From Pseudooceanicola nitratireducens (lineage in GTDB: Bacteria > Pseudomonadota > Alphaproteobacteria > Rhodobacterales > Rhodobacteraceae), in NCBI RefSeq assembly GCF_900109195.1, contig NZ_FNZG01000001.1, positions 806,001-870,000 on the forward strand: DNA of 64,000 bases, given 5' to 3'. Shown here piece by piece: positions 26,918 to 36,208 of the stretch (positions are counted from its first letter, which is position 1; every line of letters begins with the position of its first letter). The position numbers and the translations under genes are program-made. The notes under the pieces are model-generated. The model searched no databases. It saw only the letters and a program-made list of their open reading frames with translations, and was not told the origin of the DNA.

Positions 26918-28492
26918 GTGAAAATCGGAACGCCCAAGGAAGTGTTCGAAGGCGAGAACAGGGTTGCGATGACGCCGGACTCGGCCGCGCAGCTGCAGAA
27001 GCTCGGGCACGAATGCTATGTCGAAGCGGGGGCAGGTGCCGCCGCAGGGTTCGCGGATGCGATGTATGAAGCCGCCGGTGTGACAGTGGTCAAGACCGCC
27101 GCGGCCCTCTGGAAAGAGGTCGACATCATCGCCAAGGTCCGCCAGCCGAACGAAACCGAGCTGAAGCGCCTGACCGCCGACAAGACCCTGATCTCTTTCT
27201 TCAACCCGGCCGGGAACGAAGAAGGGATGGAGCTGGCGAAATCCAAGGGTGCCACCGTTATCGCGATGGAAATGGTGCCGCGGATTTCGCGCGCGCAGAA
27301 AATGGACGCCCTGTCGTCCATGGCAAACATCGCCGGCTACCGCGCCGTGATCGAGGCCGGCAACAACTTTGGCCGCTTCTTCACCGGTCAGGTGACCGCC
27401 GCCGGTAAGGTGCCGCCCGCCAAGGTTCTGGTTGTCGGTGCCGGTGTGGCCGGTCTTGCCGCCATCGGCACCTCGACCTCGCTCGGGGCGATCACCTATG
27501 CCTTCGACGTGCGCCCCGAAGTGGCGGAACAGGTCGAATCCATGGGTGCCGAATTCGTTTACCTCGATTTCGAGGAAGAACAGCAGGACGGTGCCGCGAC
27601 TGGTGGCTACGCCTCTGTTTCCTCTCCGGAGTTCCGCGAGGCGCAGCTGGCCAAGTTCCGCGAACTGGCCCCCGAAGTGGACATCGTGATCACCACCGCG
27701 CTGATTCCGAACCGCGAAGCACCCGAACTGTGGACCGAGGACATGGTCAAGGCCATGAAACCCGGGTCGGTCATCGTCGACCTCGCGGCGGAAAAGGGCG
27801 GCAACTGCAAGCTGACCGTGATGGATGAAAAAATCGTCACCGACAACGGTGTCACGATCATCGGCTATACCGACTTCCCCAGCCGGATGGCCACCCAGGC
27901 CTCCAGCCTTTACGCCACCAACATCCGTCACATGATGACCGACCTCACGCCCGAAAAGGACGGCGTGGTCGATCACAACATGGAAGACGACGTGATCCGC
28001 GGCGCGACCGTGACCCACAAGGGCGAAATCACCTGGCCGCCGCCGCCGCCCAAAGTGGCCGCGATCGCCGCCCAAAAGCCCAAGGAAAAAGCCCCCGAGC
28101 TGACGCCGGAAGAAAAGCGCGCCGCCGAAGTGGCCGCCTTCAAGGCGCAGACCAAACAGCAGGTCACCCTGCTGGGCGTGGGTGCGGTTCTGCTGCTGGC
28201 CGTGGGCCTGGTGGCTCCGGCTTCCTTCATGCAGCACTTCATCGTGTTCGTTCTGTCGGTCTTCATCGGGTTCCAGGTGATCTGGGGTGTCGCACATTCG
28301 CTGCACACGCCGCTGATGGCTGTCACAAACGCGATTTCGTCGATCATTATCCTTGGCGCGCTGTTGCAGATCGGATCGGGGAGCTTCCTCGTGATCCTGC
28401 TGGCTGGCCTGTCGGTCTTTATGGCCGGGATCAACATCTTCGGCGGGTTCCTCGTCACCCGGCGCATGCTCGCCATGTTCCAGAAGTCGTAA
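26918..28492 (+). CDS. pntA: NAD(P) transhydrogenase alpha subunit
   Basis: PntA with PntB forms the proton-translocating transhydrogenase of the inner membrane, which uses the proton gradient to reduce NADP+ with NADH. At 524 residues it is the E. coli-like fused form: an N-terminal NAD(H)-binding dI domain (from [20 protein letters not shown], with [14 protein letters not shown]), a proline-rich linker ([11 protein letters not shown]) and four C-terminal membrane helices. The start is GTG at 26918, preceded by AAGGGGGGA; upstream codons are not family-like. It is followed after 13 bases by pntB. Confidence 0.95.
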   Translation: MKIGTPKEVFEGENRVAMTPDSAAQLQKLGHECYVEAGAGAAAGFADAMYEAAGVTVVKTAAALWKEVDIIAKVRQPNETELKRLTADKTLISFFNPAGNEEGMELAKSKGATVIAMEMVPRISRAQKMDALSSMANIAGYRAVIEAGNNFGRFFTGQVTAAGKVPPAKVLVVGAGVAGLAAIGTSTSLGAITYAFDVRPEVAEQVESMGAEFVYLDFEEEQQDGAATGGYASVSSPEFREAQLAKFRELAPEVDIVITTALIPNREAPELWTEDMVKAMKPGSVIVDLAAEKGGNCKLTVMDEKIVTDNGVTIIGYTDFPSRMATQASSLYATNIRHMMTDLTPEKDGVVDHNMEDDVIRGATVTHKGEITWPPPPPKVAAIAAQKPKEKAPELTPEEKRAAEVAAFKAQTKQQVTLLGVGAVLLLAVGLVAPASFMQHFIVFVLSVFIGFQVIWGVAHSLHTPLMAVTNAISSIIILGALLQIGSGSFLVILLAGLSVFMAGINIFGGFLVTRRMLAMFQKS

Positions 28493-28505
28493 GGAGGCGG
28501 GTATC

Positions 28506-29939
28506 ATGGATTATGGATTCACAACTGCGGCCTATGTGGTCGCTGCTGTCCTCTTCATCCTCTCTCTGGGCGGCCTGTCCGGCCAGGAGAGCGCGAAGCG
28601 CGCCGTCTGGTACGGCATCGTCGGCATGGGCCTTGCGGTCTTTGCCACGCTGATCGGACCGGGCTCGGGCCTGTGGCTGCTGTCTCTCCTGCTGATTGCA
28701 GGCGGCGGTGTCATCGGCATGTACGTCGCGAAAAAGGTCGAAATGACCGAGATGCCGCAGCTGGTCGCCGCGATGCACTCTCTGGTCGGTCTGGCGGCTG
28801 TCTTTGTGGGGTTCAACGCCCACATCGAAATGGCGCGTGTGGCCACGATGGACGAAACCGCCCGCGAGGCGCTCAAGGGCTTTGCCGCCCTGATCGCCAA
28901 GAAGAACGGCGTTGAACTGGGCATCCTGAAGGTCGAGCTGTTCCTCGGCATCTTCATCGGTGCCGTGACCTTCACCGGGTCGGTCATTGCCTATGGCAAA
29001 CTGGCGGGCAAGGTCACCTCGGCGGCGGAAAAACTGCCCGGTGGCCATGCGCTGAACGCCGGTGCGGCGATCCTGTCGGTCATCTCGCTGATCTGGTACG
29101 TCAACACCGGTGGCTTCCTGCCGCTGGCGATCATGACCCTGGCAGCACTGTTCATCGGCTATCACCTGATCATGGGGATCGGCGGCGCGGACATGCCCGT
29201 GGTTGTCTCGATGCTGAACTCCTACTCGGGCTGGGCCGCGGCGGCGATCGGCTTTTCGCTGGGCAACGACCTTCTGATCGTTGTGGGCGCGCTGGTCGGC
29301 TCTTCGGGTGCGATCCTGTCCTACATCATGTGCAAGGCCATGAACCGAAGCTTCGTTTCGGTGATCCTCGGCGGCTTCGGCGGCACGACGGGCCCGGCGA
29401 TGGAAGTCGAAGGCGAACAGAAGCCCATCGACGTCGACGGTGTGGCCCAGGCGCTGGATGAAGCCGACAGCGTCATCATCATCCCCGGCTACGGGATGGC
29501 GGTGGCCCAGGCCCAGCAGAACGTTGCCGAACTGACCCGCAAGCTGCGCGGCAAAGGCAAGGAGGTGCGCTTTGCGATCCACCCCGTCGCGGGCCGTCTG
29601 CCCGGCCACATGAACGTGCTTCTGGCCGAGGCCAAGGTGCCCTACGATATCGTGCTCGAGATGGACGAGATCAACGACGACTTCCCGGATACGGACGTGG
29701 TCATCGTGATCGGCTCGAACGACATCGTGAACCCGGCCGCACAGGAAGACCCCAATAGCCCCATTGCCGGCATGCCGGTTCTGGAATGCTGGAAAGCCAA
29801 GCAGGTCTTCGTGTCTAAGCGTGGGCAGGGCACGGGCTACTCGGGGATCGAGAACCCGCTGTTCTACAAGGACAACACGCGGATGTACTACGGCGACGCC
29901 AAGGACTCGATCGGCGCGCTGCTGGCCAAGATCGACTGA
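28506..29939 (+). CDS. pntB: NAD(P) transhydrogenase beta subunit
   Basis: The 477-residue partner of PntA. About the first 265 residues contain eight or nine membrane helices (dII, the proton channel half) and the C-terminal 190 residues form the NADP(H)-binding dIII domain, with [31 protein letters not shown] and [10 protein letters not shown] segments. It lies 13 bases after pntA with an AAGGAGG ribosome binding site; the two-gene operon ends in a strong terminator. NADPH supplied here supports biosynthesis and glutathione- or thioredoxin-dependent defences. Confidence 0.96.
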   Translation: MDYGFTTAAYVVAAVLFILSLGGLSGQESAKRAVWYGIVGMGLAVFATLIGPGSGLWLLSLLLIAGGGVIGMYVAKKVEMTEMPQLVAAMHSLVGLAAVFVGFNAHIEMARVATMDETAREALKGFAALIAKKNGVELGILKVELFLGIFIGAVTFTGSVIAYGKLAGKVTSAAEKLPGGHALNAGAAILSVISLIWYVNTGGFLPLAIMTLAALFIGYHLIMGIGGADMPVVVSMLNSYSGWAAAAIGFSLGNDLLIVVGALVGSSGAILSYIMCKAMNRSFVSVILGGFGGTTGPAMEVEGEQKPIDVDGVAQALDEADSVIIIPGYGMAVAQAQQNVAELTRKLRGKGKEVRFAIHPVAGRLPGHMNVLLAEAKVPYDIVLEMDEINDDFPDTDVVIVIGSNDIVNPAAQEDPNSPIAGMPVLECWKAKQVFVSKRGQGTGYSGIENPLFYKDNTRMYYGDAKDSIGALLAKID

Positions 29940-29965
29940 TCCGCGCCTGCGCATCCTGAACATCG

Positions 29966-29997
29966 AAACGCCCGCCTCTCCCCGAGGCGGGCGTTTT
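29966..29997 (+). terminator. rho-independent terminator after pntAB
   Basis: A perfect 13-bp stem (29966-29978 with 29984-29996), five-base loop and four T. Confidence 0.93.
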
Positions 29998-30065
29998 CCT
30001 TTGCCCTAGCCCAACACGTGGCACCTGAATGGGTTGCGCGGCCCCCTGGGCCTCGCCGGGGGGGA

Positions 30066-30137
30066 GGGGGCTGTCTGCCCCCTCTTGTCCCTGAAGGGCC
30101 AATTCACCCCCGAGAGTACTTTCGGCAAGATGATGGG
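30066..30137 (+). repeat. interspersed intergenic repeat, copy 3 (direct)
   Basis: A GGGGGCTGTCTGCCCCC hairpin is followed by the core GAGTACTTTCGGCAAGATG at 30114-30132, one mismatch from copy 1. It lies in the gap between pntB and the ABC permease gene. Confidence 0.65.
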
Positions 30138-30171
30138 CGGATCGGGCTTTGGCCCGTGTGACGGCGATCCG

Positions 30172-30204
30172 AAATCATCTTGCCGACAATACTCCCGCCG
30201 GAGG
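30172..30204 (-). repeat. interspersed intergenic repeat, copy 4 (inverted)
   Basis: On the minus strand the core GAGTATTGTCGGCAAGATG spans 30194-30176, one mismatch from copy 1. It faces copy 3 with 43 bases between the cores. A further hairpin, GCGCTCCT-N7-AGGAGCGC (30209-30231), adjoins it. Confidence 0.65.
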
Positions 30205-30297
30205 CACCGCGCTCCTTTGAAGGAGGAGCGCAATGGATCGCGTGCGCCGCATGGCGCGCTATTGGATCAAGGGTGAGAGTTTTTGGTGGGGGGCGCC

Positions 30298-31293
30298 TCA
30301 GCGCCCCCGCAGGCGGGGGTCGAGCGCATCGCGCAGCCCGTCGCCCAGGTAGTTCACCGACAGCACGGTGAGCGAGATCGCCAGGCCCGGCAGGACCACT
30401 CGTTCCGGGTTCTGCTGCATGTAGTCGACACCGTCAAAAAGCAGGCGTCCCCAGGTCGGGAAGTCCGGCGGGAAGCCGAGGCCGAGGAAGGACAAGGCGC
30501 TTTCGGTGATGATGGCATTGGCGATGCCGAGCGTCGCCGAGACCACGATCGGAGAGATCACGTTGGGCAGGATGTGCCGGGTGATCATCTTGGCATTCGT
30601 CGTGCCGATCGACCGGGCCGCCAGCACGAATTCGCGTTCCTTCAGGGCCAGCACGTCGCCGCGCACGATCCGCGCCGTGGGCATCCAGGAGGTCACCCCG
30701 ATGGCCACCACGATCAGGATGAAGATGCCCGTCTCGGGGCCGAAGGCCGCGTTCAGCGGTTCGCGGAACAGCAGCACCATCACCAGCAGAAGCGGCAGCA
30801 GAGGCAGCGCCAGGAACAGGTCGGTCGAGCGCATCAGCAGGTTGTCGAACGCCTTGAAATAGCCGGCCAGCACGCCCACGAGCGAGCCGAGGAATAGCGC
30901 CAGCAGCATCGCCGTGATCCCGACCGAAAGAGACACCTGCCCCCCGGCCATCAGCCGGGCCAGCATGTCGCGGCCCAGCTGGTCGGTGCCGAAGGGATGC
31001 GCCAGGCTGGGGCCCTGGTTGCGGGCACGGATGTCGATGAAAGTGGCGTCGATGCTCCAGGCCAGGGGGGCCAGGAAGACCAGCGCCAGGATCAGCAGGA
31101 AGACGAAGCCGCCGGCCATTGCGCCCTTGTGGTGGCGGAACTGGCTCCAGACCTCGGCCCATTGGCTGCGCGGCGGCGCAGAGGGCAGGGGGGCGGCCAG
31201 GATGTCGGCAGCACCAGCTTCGCCGGGGCCAGGCATGGGGCCAGGCATGTGGTCCGGACCGGTCTGGCTCTGAGGTGTCTTGTCGTCAGTCAT
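30298..31293 (-). CDS. peptide ABC transporter permease (DppC-like)
   Basis: A 331-residue inner-membrane permease of the DppC/OppC type. After a Pro-rich, poorly conserved 40-residue N-terminus it has one helix, a periplasmic segment with the family motif HPFGTDQLGRDML, and five more helices, with the EAA-type loop EREFVLAARSIGTTNAKMITRHILPN that docks the ATPase. It overlaps the DppB-like gene by eight bases and shares an operon with the upstream binding protein gene. The stop codon lies in the loop of a GC palindrome (30289-30308) that lacks a T-run. Confidence 0.93.
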   Translation of the reverse strand: MTDDKTPQSQTGPDHMPGPMPGPGEAGAADILAAPLPSAPPRSQWAEVWSQFRHHKGAMAGGFVFLLILALVFLAPLAWSIDATFIDIRARNQGPSLAHPFGTDQLGRDMLARLMAGGQVSLSVGITAMLLALFLGSLVGVLAGYFKAFDNLLMRSTDLFLALPLLPLLLVMVLLFREPLNAAFGPETGIFILIVVAIGVTSWMPTARIVRGDVLALKEREFVLAARSIGTTNAKMITRHILPNVISPIVVSATLGIANAIITESALSFLGLGFPPDFPTWGRLLFDGVDYMQQNPERVVLPGLAISLTVLSVNYLGDGLRDALDPRLRGR

Positions 31294-32293
31294 AGCGGAT
31301 CCTCGGGTCCAGGATGCCGTAAAGCACGTCGGCGATGAGGTTGAAGAGCACGATCAGCACCGCGAAGATGAAGGTCAGCGTCTGCACCATCGGCAGGTCA
31401 TTGGCCTGGATCGCGGTGATCAGCAGCTGGCCGATCCCGTTCACCTTGAAGACCTGCTCGGTGATGATCGCGCCGCCGAAGATCTGCGGGATGCCAAGGG
31501 CAATCACCGTGACCACCGGGATCATCGAATTGCGCAGCACATGCGACAGGACCACGACCTTTTCGCCCAGGCCCTTGGCGCGCGCCGTGCGCACGTAATC
31601 CTGGTTCAGGTTGTCCAGCATAGAGGCCCGCATGAACCGCGCGATCTGTGCGGTGATCTGCAGCGCCAGCACCATGACCGGCAGGATCATCTGGCGCAGC
31701 TGCACCACGAATGTGTCCCAGTCCACCACCTTGTGCGTCGTGTCGTAGATCGACGGGAACCAGCCCAGGTTGACCGAGAAGATCACGATCACCAGCACGC
31801 CGGAAAAGAACGGCGGCACCGAAAATCCGATCATTGAAACGAAGGTCCCGACATTGTCGAAAACCGAATATTGCCGATAGGCGGAATAGATCCCGATCGG
31901 CAGGGCGATCAGCACCGCGACCACATAGGCCGTGCCGACAACCCAGAGCGTCTGGGGCAGGCGCTGGACCACGATGTCCATGATCGGCGACCGGGTCTGC
32001 CAGGACAGGGCGCGCAGCTCTCCCTCGGCTAGGGATGTCCCGAAGATCGCATCGAACAGCACCCGGGGTTCGACCCAGAAGAACTGCCGCAGCCATTTCC
32101 AGTATTGCACGTGCCAGGCATCGCCCAGGCCAAGCGCCTCGCGCATTTTCTGTTTCACTTCCGGCGGCACCGTCAGCGGCACGTTGGCCATGGGATCGCC
32201 CGGGGCCAGCATCAGCAGGCCGAAGATCACCAGCGAAATGAAAAGCAGCGTGGGTACGGCCAGGACCAGCCGTCTGATCGTGAAGGTCAGCAT
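31286..32293 (-). CDS. peptide ABC transporter permease (DppB-like)
   Basis: A 335-residue permease of the DppB/OppB type. It starts with a membrane helix (MLTFTIRRLVLAVPTLLFISLVIFG), has the periplasmic APGDPM and LGLGD segments after it, five further helices and the ATPase-contact loop QDYVRTARAKGLGEKVVVLSHVLRN. With the DppC-like subunit it forms the transmembrane channel of a dipeptide or oligopeptide importer. It lies 89 bases downstream of the binding protein gene; a stable hairpin in that gap may hold back expression of the permeases relative to the binding protein. Confidence 0.94.
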   Translation of the reverse strand: MLTFTIRRLVLAVPTLLFISLVIFGLLMLAPGDPMANVPLTVPPEVKQKMREALGLGDAWHVQYWKWLRQFFWVEPRVLFDAIFGTSLAEGELRALSWQTRSPIMDIVVQRLPQTLWVVGTAYVVAVLIALPIGIYSAYRQYSVFDNVGTFVSMIGFSVPPFFSGVLVIVIFSVNLGWFPSIYDTTHKVVDWDTFVVQLRQMILPVMVLALQITAQIARFMRASMLDNLNQDYVRTARAKGLGEKVVVLSHVLRNSMIPVVTVIALGIPQIFGGAIITEQVFKVNGIGQLLITAIQANDLPMVQTLTFIFAVLIVLFNLIADVLYGILDPRIRYD

Positions 32294-32347
32294 TCAAATC
32301 TACCCGTCGGAAGGAAGGCAGGTCGGGCGTGACGCCCCCCTGCGAGG

Positions 32348-32373
32348 GGCCGGGGACAGATCTGCCCCCGGCC
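32348..32373 (-). promoter_or_regulatory. stable hairpin between binding-protein and permease genes
   Basis: GGCCGGGG (32348-32355) pairs perfectly with CCCCGGCC (32366-32373) over eight bases, with CAGATCTG inside the loop forming more pairs. No T-run follows on the minus strand, so it looks like an mRNA-stabilising or partial stop hairpin, as seen after binding-protein genes in maltose and oligopeptide operons. Confidence 0.45.
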
Positions 32374-32382
32374 TGGCTTGCA

Positions 32383-34083
32383 TCAGTTCACGCGGTGCCA
32401 GTCGGCCACGTTCCACAGTTCCGAATCCCAGGTGTTCAGGATCACACCGCCCAGGGTGTTGGAATGTGCGGACACACGACCACGGTCGACCAGCGGCACG
32501 ACGACATAGCTGTCCTTCGTCAGCATGTCGTTCAGCTTCTTGGCGATCTCGGCACGTTTGTCGAGCTCACCGGTCTTGCCCAGCTCGGCCACGAGGGCGT
32601 CGTATTCCGGGTCGCAGAAGCGGTTGATGTTCTCGCCCTGCCACTGCGAGGACGGCTTGGGCGCCTTTTCGCAGGTGTGCTGGGCCAGGTAGCTTTCCGG
32701 ATCGGTGCCGTCGAAGTTGTTGGCGTACATTTCCACGTCCGCATAGAACTTCTGGAAGGTGTCGGGCGAACCCGGGTCACCGCCGAAGAAGACCGAACCC
32801 GAGATGTTGCGCAGCTCGGTTTCGACGCCGATCTCGCTCCACCACTGTTTGATCAGGGCCTGGAAGTCCTGGCGCACGGCGTTGGTCGAGGTCTGGTAGA
32901 GCAGCTTCAGCTTCATCCCGTCCTTTTCGCGGACGCCATCGGCGCCAACGGTCCAGCCGGCCTCTTCCAGCAGCGCCTTGGCACCTTCGATGTCCTGGGT
33001 CAGACATTCGGTGTTGTCCGAGGCGTAGATCTCGGGTGCGGGCACCAGGTTACAGGTCGGGCGACCGGCCTGGCCATAGCCGATTTCCACCAGAAGCGGA
33101 CGGTCGATGGCCATCGACAGCGCCTTGCGGACCTTGATGTCCGACAGGATCGGGTGCGGATGCGCTTCGGTTGCGCGTTCGCCCTCGGGCAGGTTCGGCG
33201 AGGGATCGGTCATGTTCATCTCGATCCGTTCCACCAGGGTGCCGAAGGCCGAAACGGGCGTACCCTTGCCGCCTTCTGCCATCTTCGCGATGACTTCGGG
33301 GGCCAGCTGCAGGTTCCAGGCATAGTCGAATTCGCCGGTTTCCAGAACCGCACGACCGGCCGCGGCCGCGTCACCGCCACCTTTCAGCGTGGCCGTGGCA
33401 AAGGCGGGCTTTGCCGCGTCACGGTAGTTGGGGTTGGCTTCCAGCGAGATCACGTCGTTCGGACGGAAATCGGTGACCACGAAGGGGCCGGTGCCGATCG
33501 GGGCAAAGTTCGCCTCGGTGCACTCGGGGGCCTTGGCACCCAGGCACTCGGCGAATTGTGCCGCCTGGATGATCGGGGCCTGGCCGCCCATGAACGCCTG
33601 GTAGGGGTTCGGCTTGGGTTCAGCAAAGTTGACCACGATGGTCAGGTCGTCCGGCGTCTCGATCGAGGAGATGCCCTCGAACTTGGCCAGCTGCGCGCAA
33701 CCGCCTTCGGGATGCATGCAGTATTCCGCGGTAAAGGCCACGTCGGCCGAGGTCACGGGCGTGCCGTCGGACCACAGCAGGCCTTCCTTCAGTTTCCAGG
33801 TGATCTGTTTCAGATCCTCGGTCACGCCACCGTTTTCGATGGTCGGGATTTCCTGGGCCAGGTAGGGCACCATGTTGCCGTCCTGGTCGAACCGGCCAAG
33901 CGGTTCGATGACCATCGAGGCCGCTTCGATGTCCTTCGTCCCCGAGGACAGATAGGGCGTCATGATCGAGGGCGCTTGCCAATAGATGATATTGACGTGG
34001 CCGTCGGCACCGCGTTCGGCCATGGCCATGGGGGCCATGCCGGATACGGCAACTGCGCCAAGCAGCAGGGTTTTGAGTTTCAT
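32383..34083 (-). CDS. peptide ABC transporter substrate-binding protein (family 5)
   Basis: A 566-residue periplasmic binding protein of the DppA/OppA type. The signal peptide is MKLKTLLLGAVAVSGMAPMAMA with likely cleavage after residue 22. Mature sequence has the family-5 features, such as IYWQAPSIMTPYLSSGTKD and a central VRKALSMAIDRPLLVEIGYG. The start at 34083 has GGAGAGG just upstream; 56 extra codons to 34251 are rejected. It is the promoter-proximal gene of the minus-strand operon and divergent from the ATPase/hydrolase operon. Substrate is unknown, perhaps peptides or N-acyl amino acids given the M20 hydrolases. Confidence 0.93.
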   Translation of the reverse strand: MKLKTLLLGAVAVSGMAPMAMAERGADGHVNIIYWQAPSIMTPYLSSGTKDIEAASMVIEPLGRFDQDGNMVPYLAQEIPTIENGGVTEDLKQITWKLKEGLLWSDGTPVTSADVAFTAEYCMHPEGGCAQLAKFEGISSIETPDDLTIVVNFAEPKPNPYQAFMGGQAPIIQAAQFAECLGAKAPECTEANFAPIGTGPFVVTDFRPNDVISLEANPNYRDAAKPAFATATLKGGGDAAAAGRAVLETGEFDYAWNLQLAPEVIAKMAEGGKGTPVSAFGTLVERIEMNMTDPSPNLPEGERATEAHPHPILSDIKVRKALSMAIDRPLLVEIGYGQAGRPTCNLVPAPEIYASDNTECLTQDIEGAKALLEEAGWTVGADGVREKDGMKLKLLYQTSTNAVRQDFQALIKQWWSEIGVETELRNISGSVFFGGDPGSPDTFQKFYADVEMYANNFDGTDPESYLAQHTCEKAPKPSSQWQGENINRFCDPEYDALVAELGKTGELDKRAEIAKKLNDMLTKDSYVVVPLVDRGRVSAHSNTLGGVILNTWDSELWNVADWHRVN

Positions 34084-34161
34084 TTTCCTCTCCATTGTTG
34101 GATTGGCGGTTCCGGTTCTGATGCCGAAGTCGCCCCCGCGAGAAGAATGAGGGATAGGGAA

Positions 34162-34174
34162 CACGTAAAACGTG
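34162..34174. promoter_or_regulatory. inverted repeat in the importer's divergent gap
   Basis: CACGT-AAA-ACGTG. It lies about 80 bases before the binding protein start. The adjacent GCGCAAACC (34174-34182) is repeated at 34310-34318, beside the ATPase promoter, so a shared regulator may bind both. Confidence 0.35.
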
Positions 34175-34299
34175 CGCAAACCTGCGCGCCGAAGTGTCCT
34201 CACTAACCGATCACATTCCCGAGTGCGGCCATCGAAAAGCGGATTTGTCAAAATTGCAAGCCCACTTACCAGCGACGCCGGGGAAGCCGGTTCCGTCGT

Positions 34300-34328
34300 T
34301 TGACATTTTGCGCAAACCGTCGCTAGCG
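34300..34328 (+). promoter_or_regulatory. promoter candidate for the ATPase/hydrolase operon
   Basis: TTGACA at 34300-34305, 17 bases, then CTAGCG at 34323-34328. The -35 box is a perfect sigma-70 consensus; the -10 box is poor. The start codon follows 27 bases later. Confidence 0.4.
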
Positions 34329-34355
34329 TCAGGGCGAACCCAACAGGATCGTCTC

Positions 34356-36206
34356 ATGCTGGATCATACCACCGCCCCCCTCTCTGGGGAAAAAGACCCC
34401 ATTGTGCGTATCGAAAACCTGCGCGTCGGCTTTCAAACCAAGGACGGAGAGGTCTTTGGCGTCGAGGATGTCTCGTTCTCGGTCTATCCCGGCGAAACCG
34501 TCTGTATCGTTGGCGAATCCGGGTCCGGCAAGTCGGTGTCATCGCTGTCGTTGATGCGCCTTGTGGAATTCGGCGGGGGTCAGATTGCGGGCGGACATCT
34601 GTTCTTTGACCGCGCCCAGGGCGACAGCCTGGATATCGCCGAGGCCGACCAGAGCCTGATGCGAACGATTCGCGGCAACGAGATCGGCATGATCTTCCAG
34701 GAACCGATGACGGCCCTGAACCCGGTCTTCACCATCGGCCGCCAGCTGACCGAAGGCCTGCGCCTGCACTTGGATCTCGACCGGGACGAGGCCGACGCCC
34801 GCGCGATCGAGCTGCTGCGAGAGGTCCGCATCCCCGAACCTGAGCGGCGCATGAAGCAATACCCGCATGAGTTGTCGGGCGGCATGCGCCAGCGTGTCGT
34901 GATCGCCATGGCCCTTGCCTGCAAGCCCCGCCTGCTGATCGCCGACGAACCCACCACCGCGCTGGACGTGACCATCCAGGCCGAGATCCTGGCCCTGATG
35001 GACCGCCTGAAACGCGAGACCGGCACGGCGGTGATGTTCATCACCCACGACATGGCCGTGGTGGCCCAGATGGCCGATCGCGTGGTGGTCATGTTCCGCG
35101 GCAACAAGGTCGAAGAAGGCCCGGTTGCCGAAATTTTCAACAACCCACAGCACAATTATACAAAGGCGCTTTTGGCGGCCGTGCCCAAGCTGGGCGAGAT
35201 GACCGGCAAATCCGCCCCCGAACCGATGCGCCTGCTGGGGGCAGAGGACAAAGAGGTCAAGCCGATCCCGGGCACCCAGGAGGTGCTGCTGGAGGTCAAG
35301 AACCTGACCACGCGCTTCCCGGTGAAGGGCGGTTTCTTCCGCCGCACCGTGGCGCAGGTCCACGCGGTCGAGGACGTGTCGTTTACGATCAACAAGGGCC
35401 AGACCCTCAGCCTTGTGGGGGAATCCGGCTGCGGCAAATCCTCGGCCGGGCGGTCGATCCTGCGGCTGGTCGAACCCAATTCTGGCCAGGTGCGGCTGGG
35501 CGGCACCGACGTGATGGCCCTGAACCAGCGCGACCTGCGCCGCGCGCGGCTCGACATGCAGATGATCTTTCAGGATCCCTTCGCCTCTCTGAACCCGCAG
35601 ATGATGCTGCGCGATCAGGTGGCGGAACCGATGTGGAACTTTGGCACCCTGCGCGGGCAGGCGATGGAGGACCGCATCGCCATGCTCTTCGACCGGGTGC
35701 ATCTGCCGCGCAGCTTCATGCGCCGCTATCCGCACGAGCTTTCGGGCGGGCAGCGCCAGCGTGTCGCCATCGCCCGTGCCCTGGCGCTGAACCCCAAGCT
35801 GATCGTCGCCGACGAAGCGGTCTCGGCCCTCGATGTTTCGGTCCAGGCGCAGGTGCTGAACCTGATGATGGAGCTTCAGGCCGAACTGGGCCTGTCCTTC
35901 CTGTTCATCAGCCACGACATGGCCGTGGTCGAACGCGTCAGCCACCGCGTCGGCGTCATGTACCTGGGCCGCATCGTGGAAATCGGGTCGCGCCAGGCCG
36001 TTTTTGAAAATCCGCAACACCCCTATACCCGCGCCCTGATGAAGGCGGTCCCGATCGCGGATCCCGCCCGCCGCAAATCCGAGCGCGAGTTGAACTTCAA
36101 ACCCATCCCGTCGCCCATCCATGACCTTGACTACCGGCCCGAAGCCTCGGCCTATGACAAGGTCGGCGACGATCATTTTGTCCTGACGACGGACAGCGGT
36201 TACTGA
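34356..36206 (+). CDS. fused two-domain peptide ABC transporter ATPase (DppD-DppF)
   Basis: A 616-residue cytoplasmic protein combining two ATPase domains in one chain. Domain one (about residues 15-330) has Walker A GESGSGKS, signature LSGGMRQR and Walker B LIADEP; domain two (about 330-616) has GESGCGKS, LSGGQRQR and LIVADEA. These equal DppD and DppF of a normal peptide importer, so a single gene supplies the nucleotide-binding dimer. The start at 34356 (MLDHTTAPLS) was chosen over one at 34194. The gene is divergent from the binding protein/permease operon and is followed after two bases by an M20 gene. Confidence 0.93.
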   Translation: MLDHTTAPLSGEKDPIVRIENLRVGFQTKDGEVFGVEDVSFSVYPGETVCIVGESGSGKSVSSLSLMRLVEFGGGQIAGGHLFFDRAQGDSLDIAEADQSLMRTIRGNEIGMIFQEPMTALNPVFTIGRQLTEGLRLHLDLDRDEADARAIELLREVRIPEPERRMKQYPHELSGGMRQRVVIAMALACKPRLLIADEPTTALDVTIQAEILALMDRLKRETGTAVMFITHDMAVVAQMADRVVVMFRGNKVEEGPVAEIFNNPQHNYTKALLAAVPKLGEMTGKSAPEPMRLLGAEDKEVKPIPGTQEVLLEVKNLTTRFPVKGGFFRRTVAQVHAVEDVSFTINKGQTLSLVGESGCGKSSAGRSILRLVEPNSGQVRLGGTDVMALNQRDLRRARLDMQMIFQDPFASLNPQMMLRDQVAEPMWNFGTLRGQAMEDRIAMLFDRVHLPRSFMRRYPHELSGGQRQRVAIARALALNPKLIVADEAVSALDVSVQAQVLNLMMELQAELGLSFLFISHDMAVVERVSHRVGVMYLGRIVEIGSRQAVFENPQHPYTRALMKAVPIADPARRKSERELNFKPIPSPIHDLDYRPEASAYDKVGDDHFVLTTDSGY

Positions 36207-36208
36207 AA

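Noticed and set aside
30289-30308. GC palindrome at the stop of the DppC-like gene as a terminator
   Set aside because: No T-run on the minus strand after it; stem may still matter but termination is not supported.
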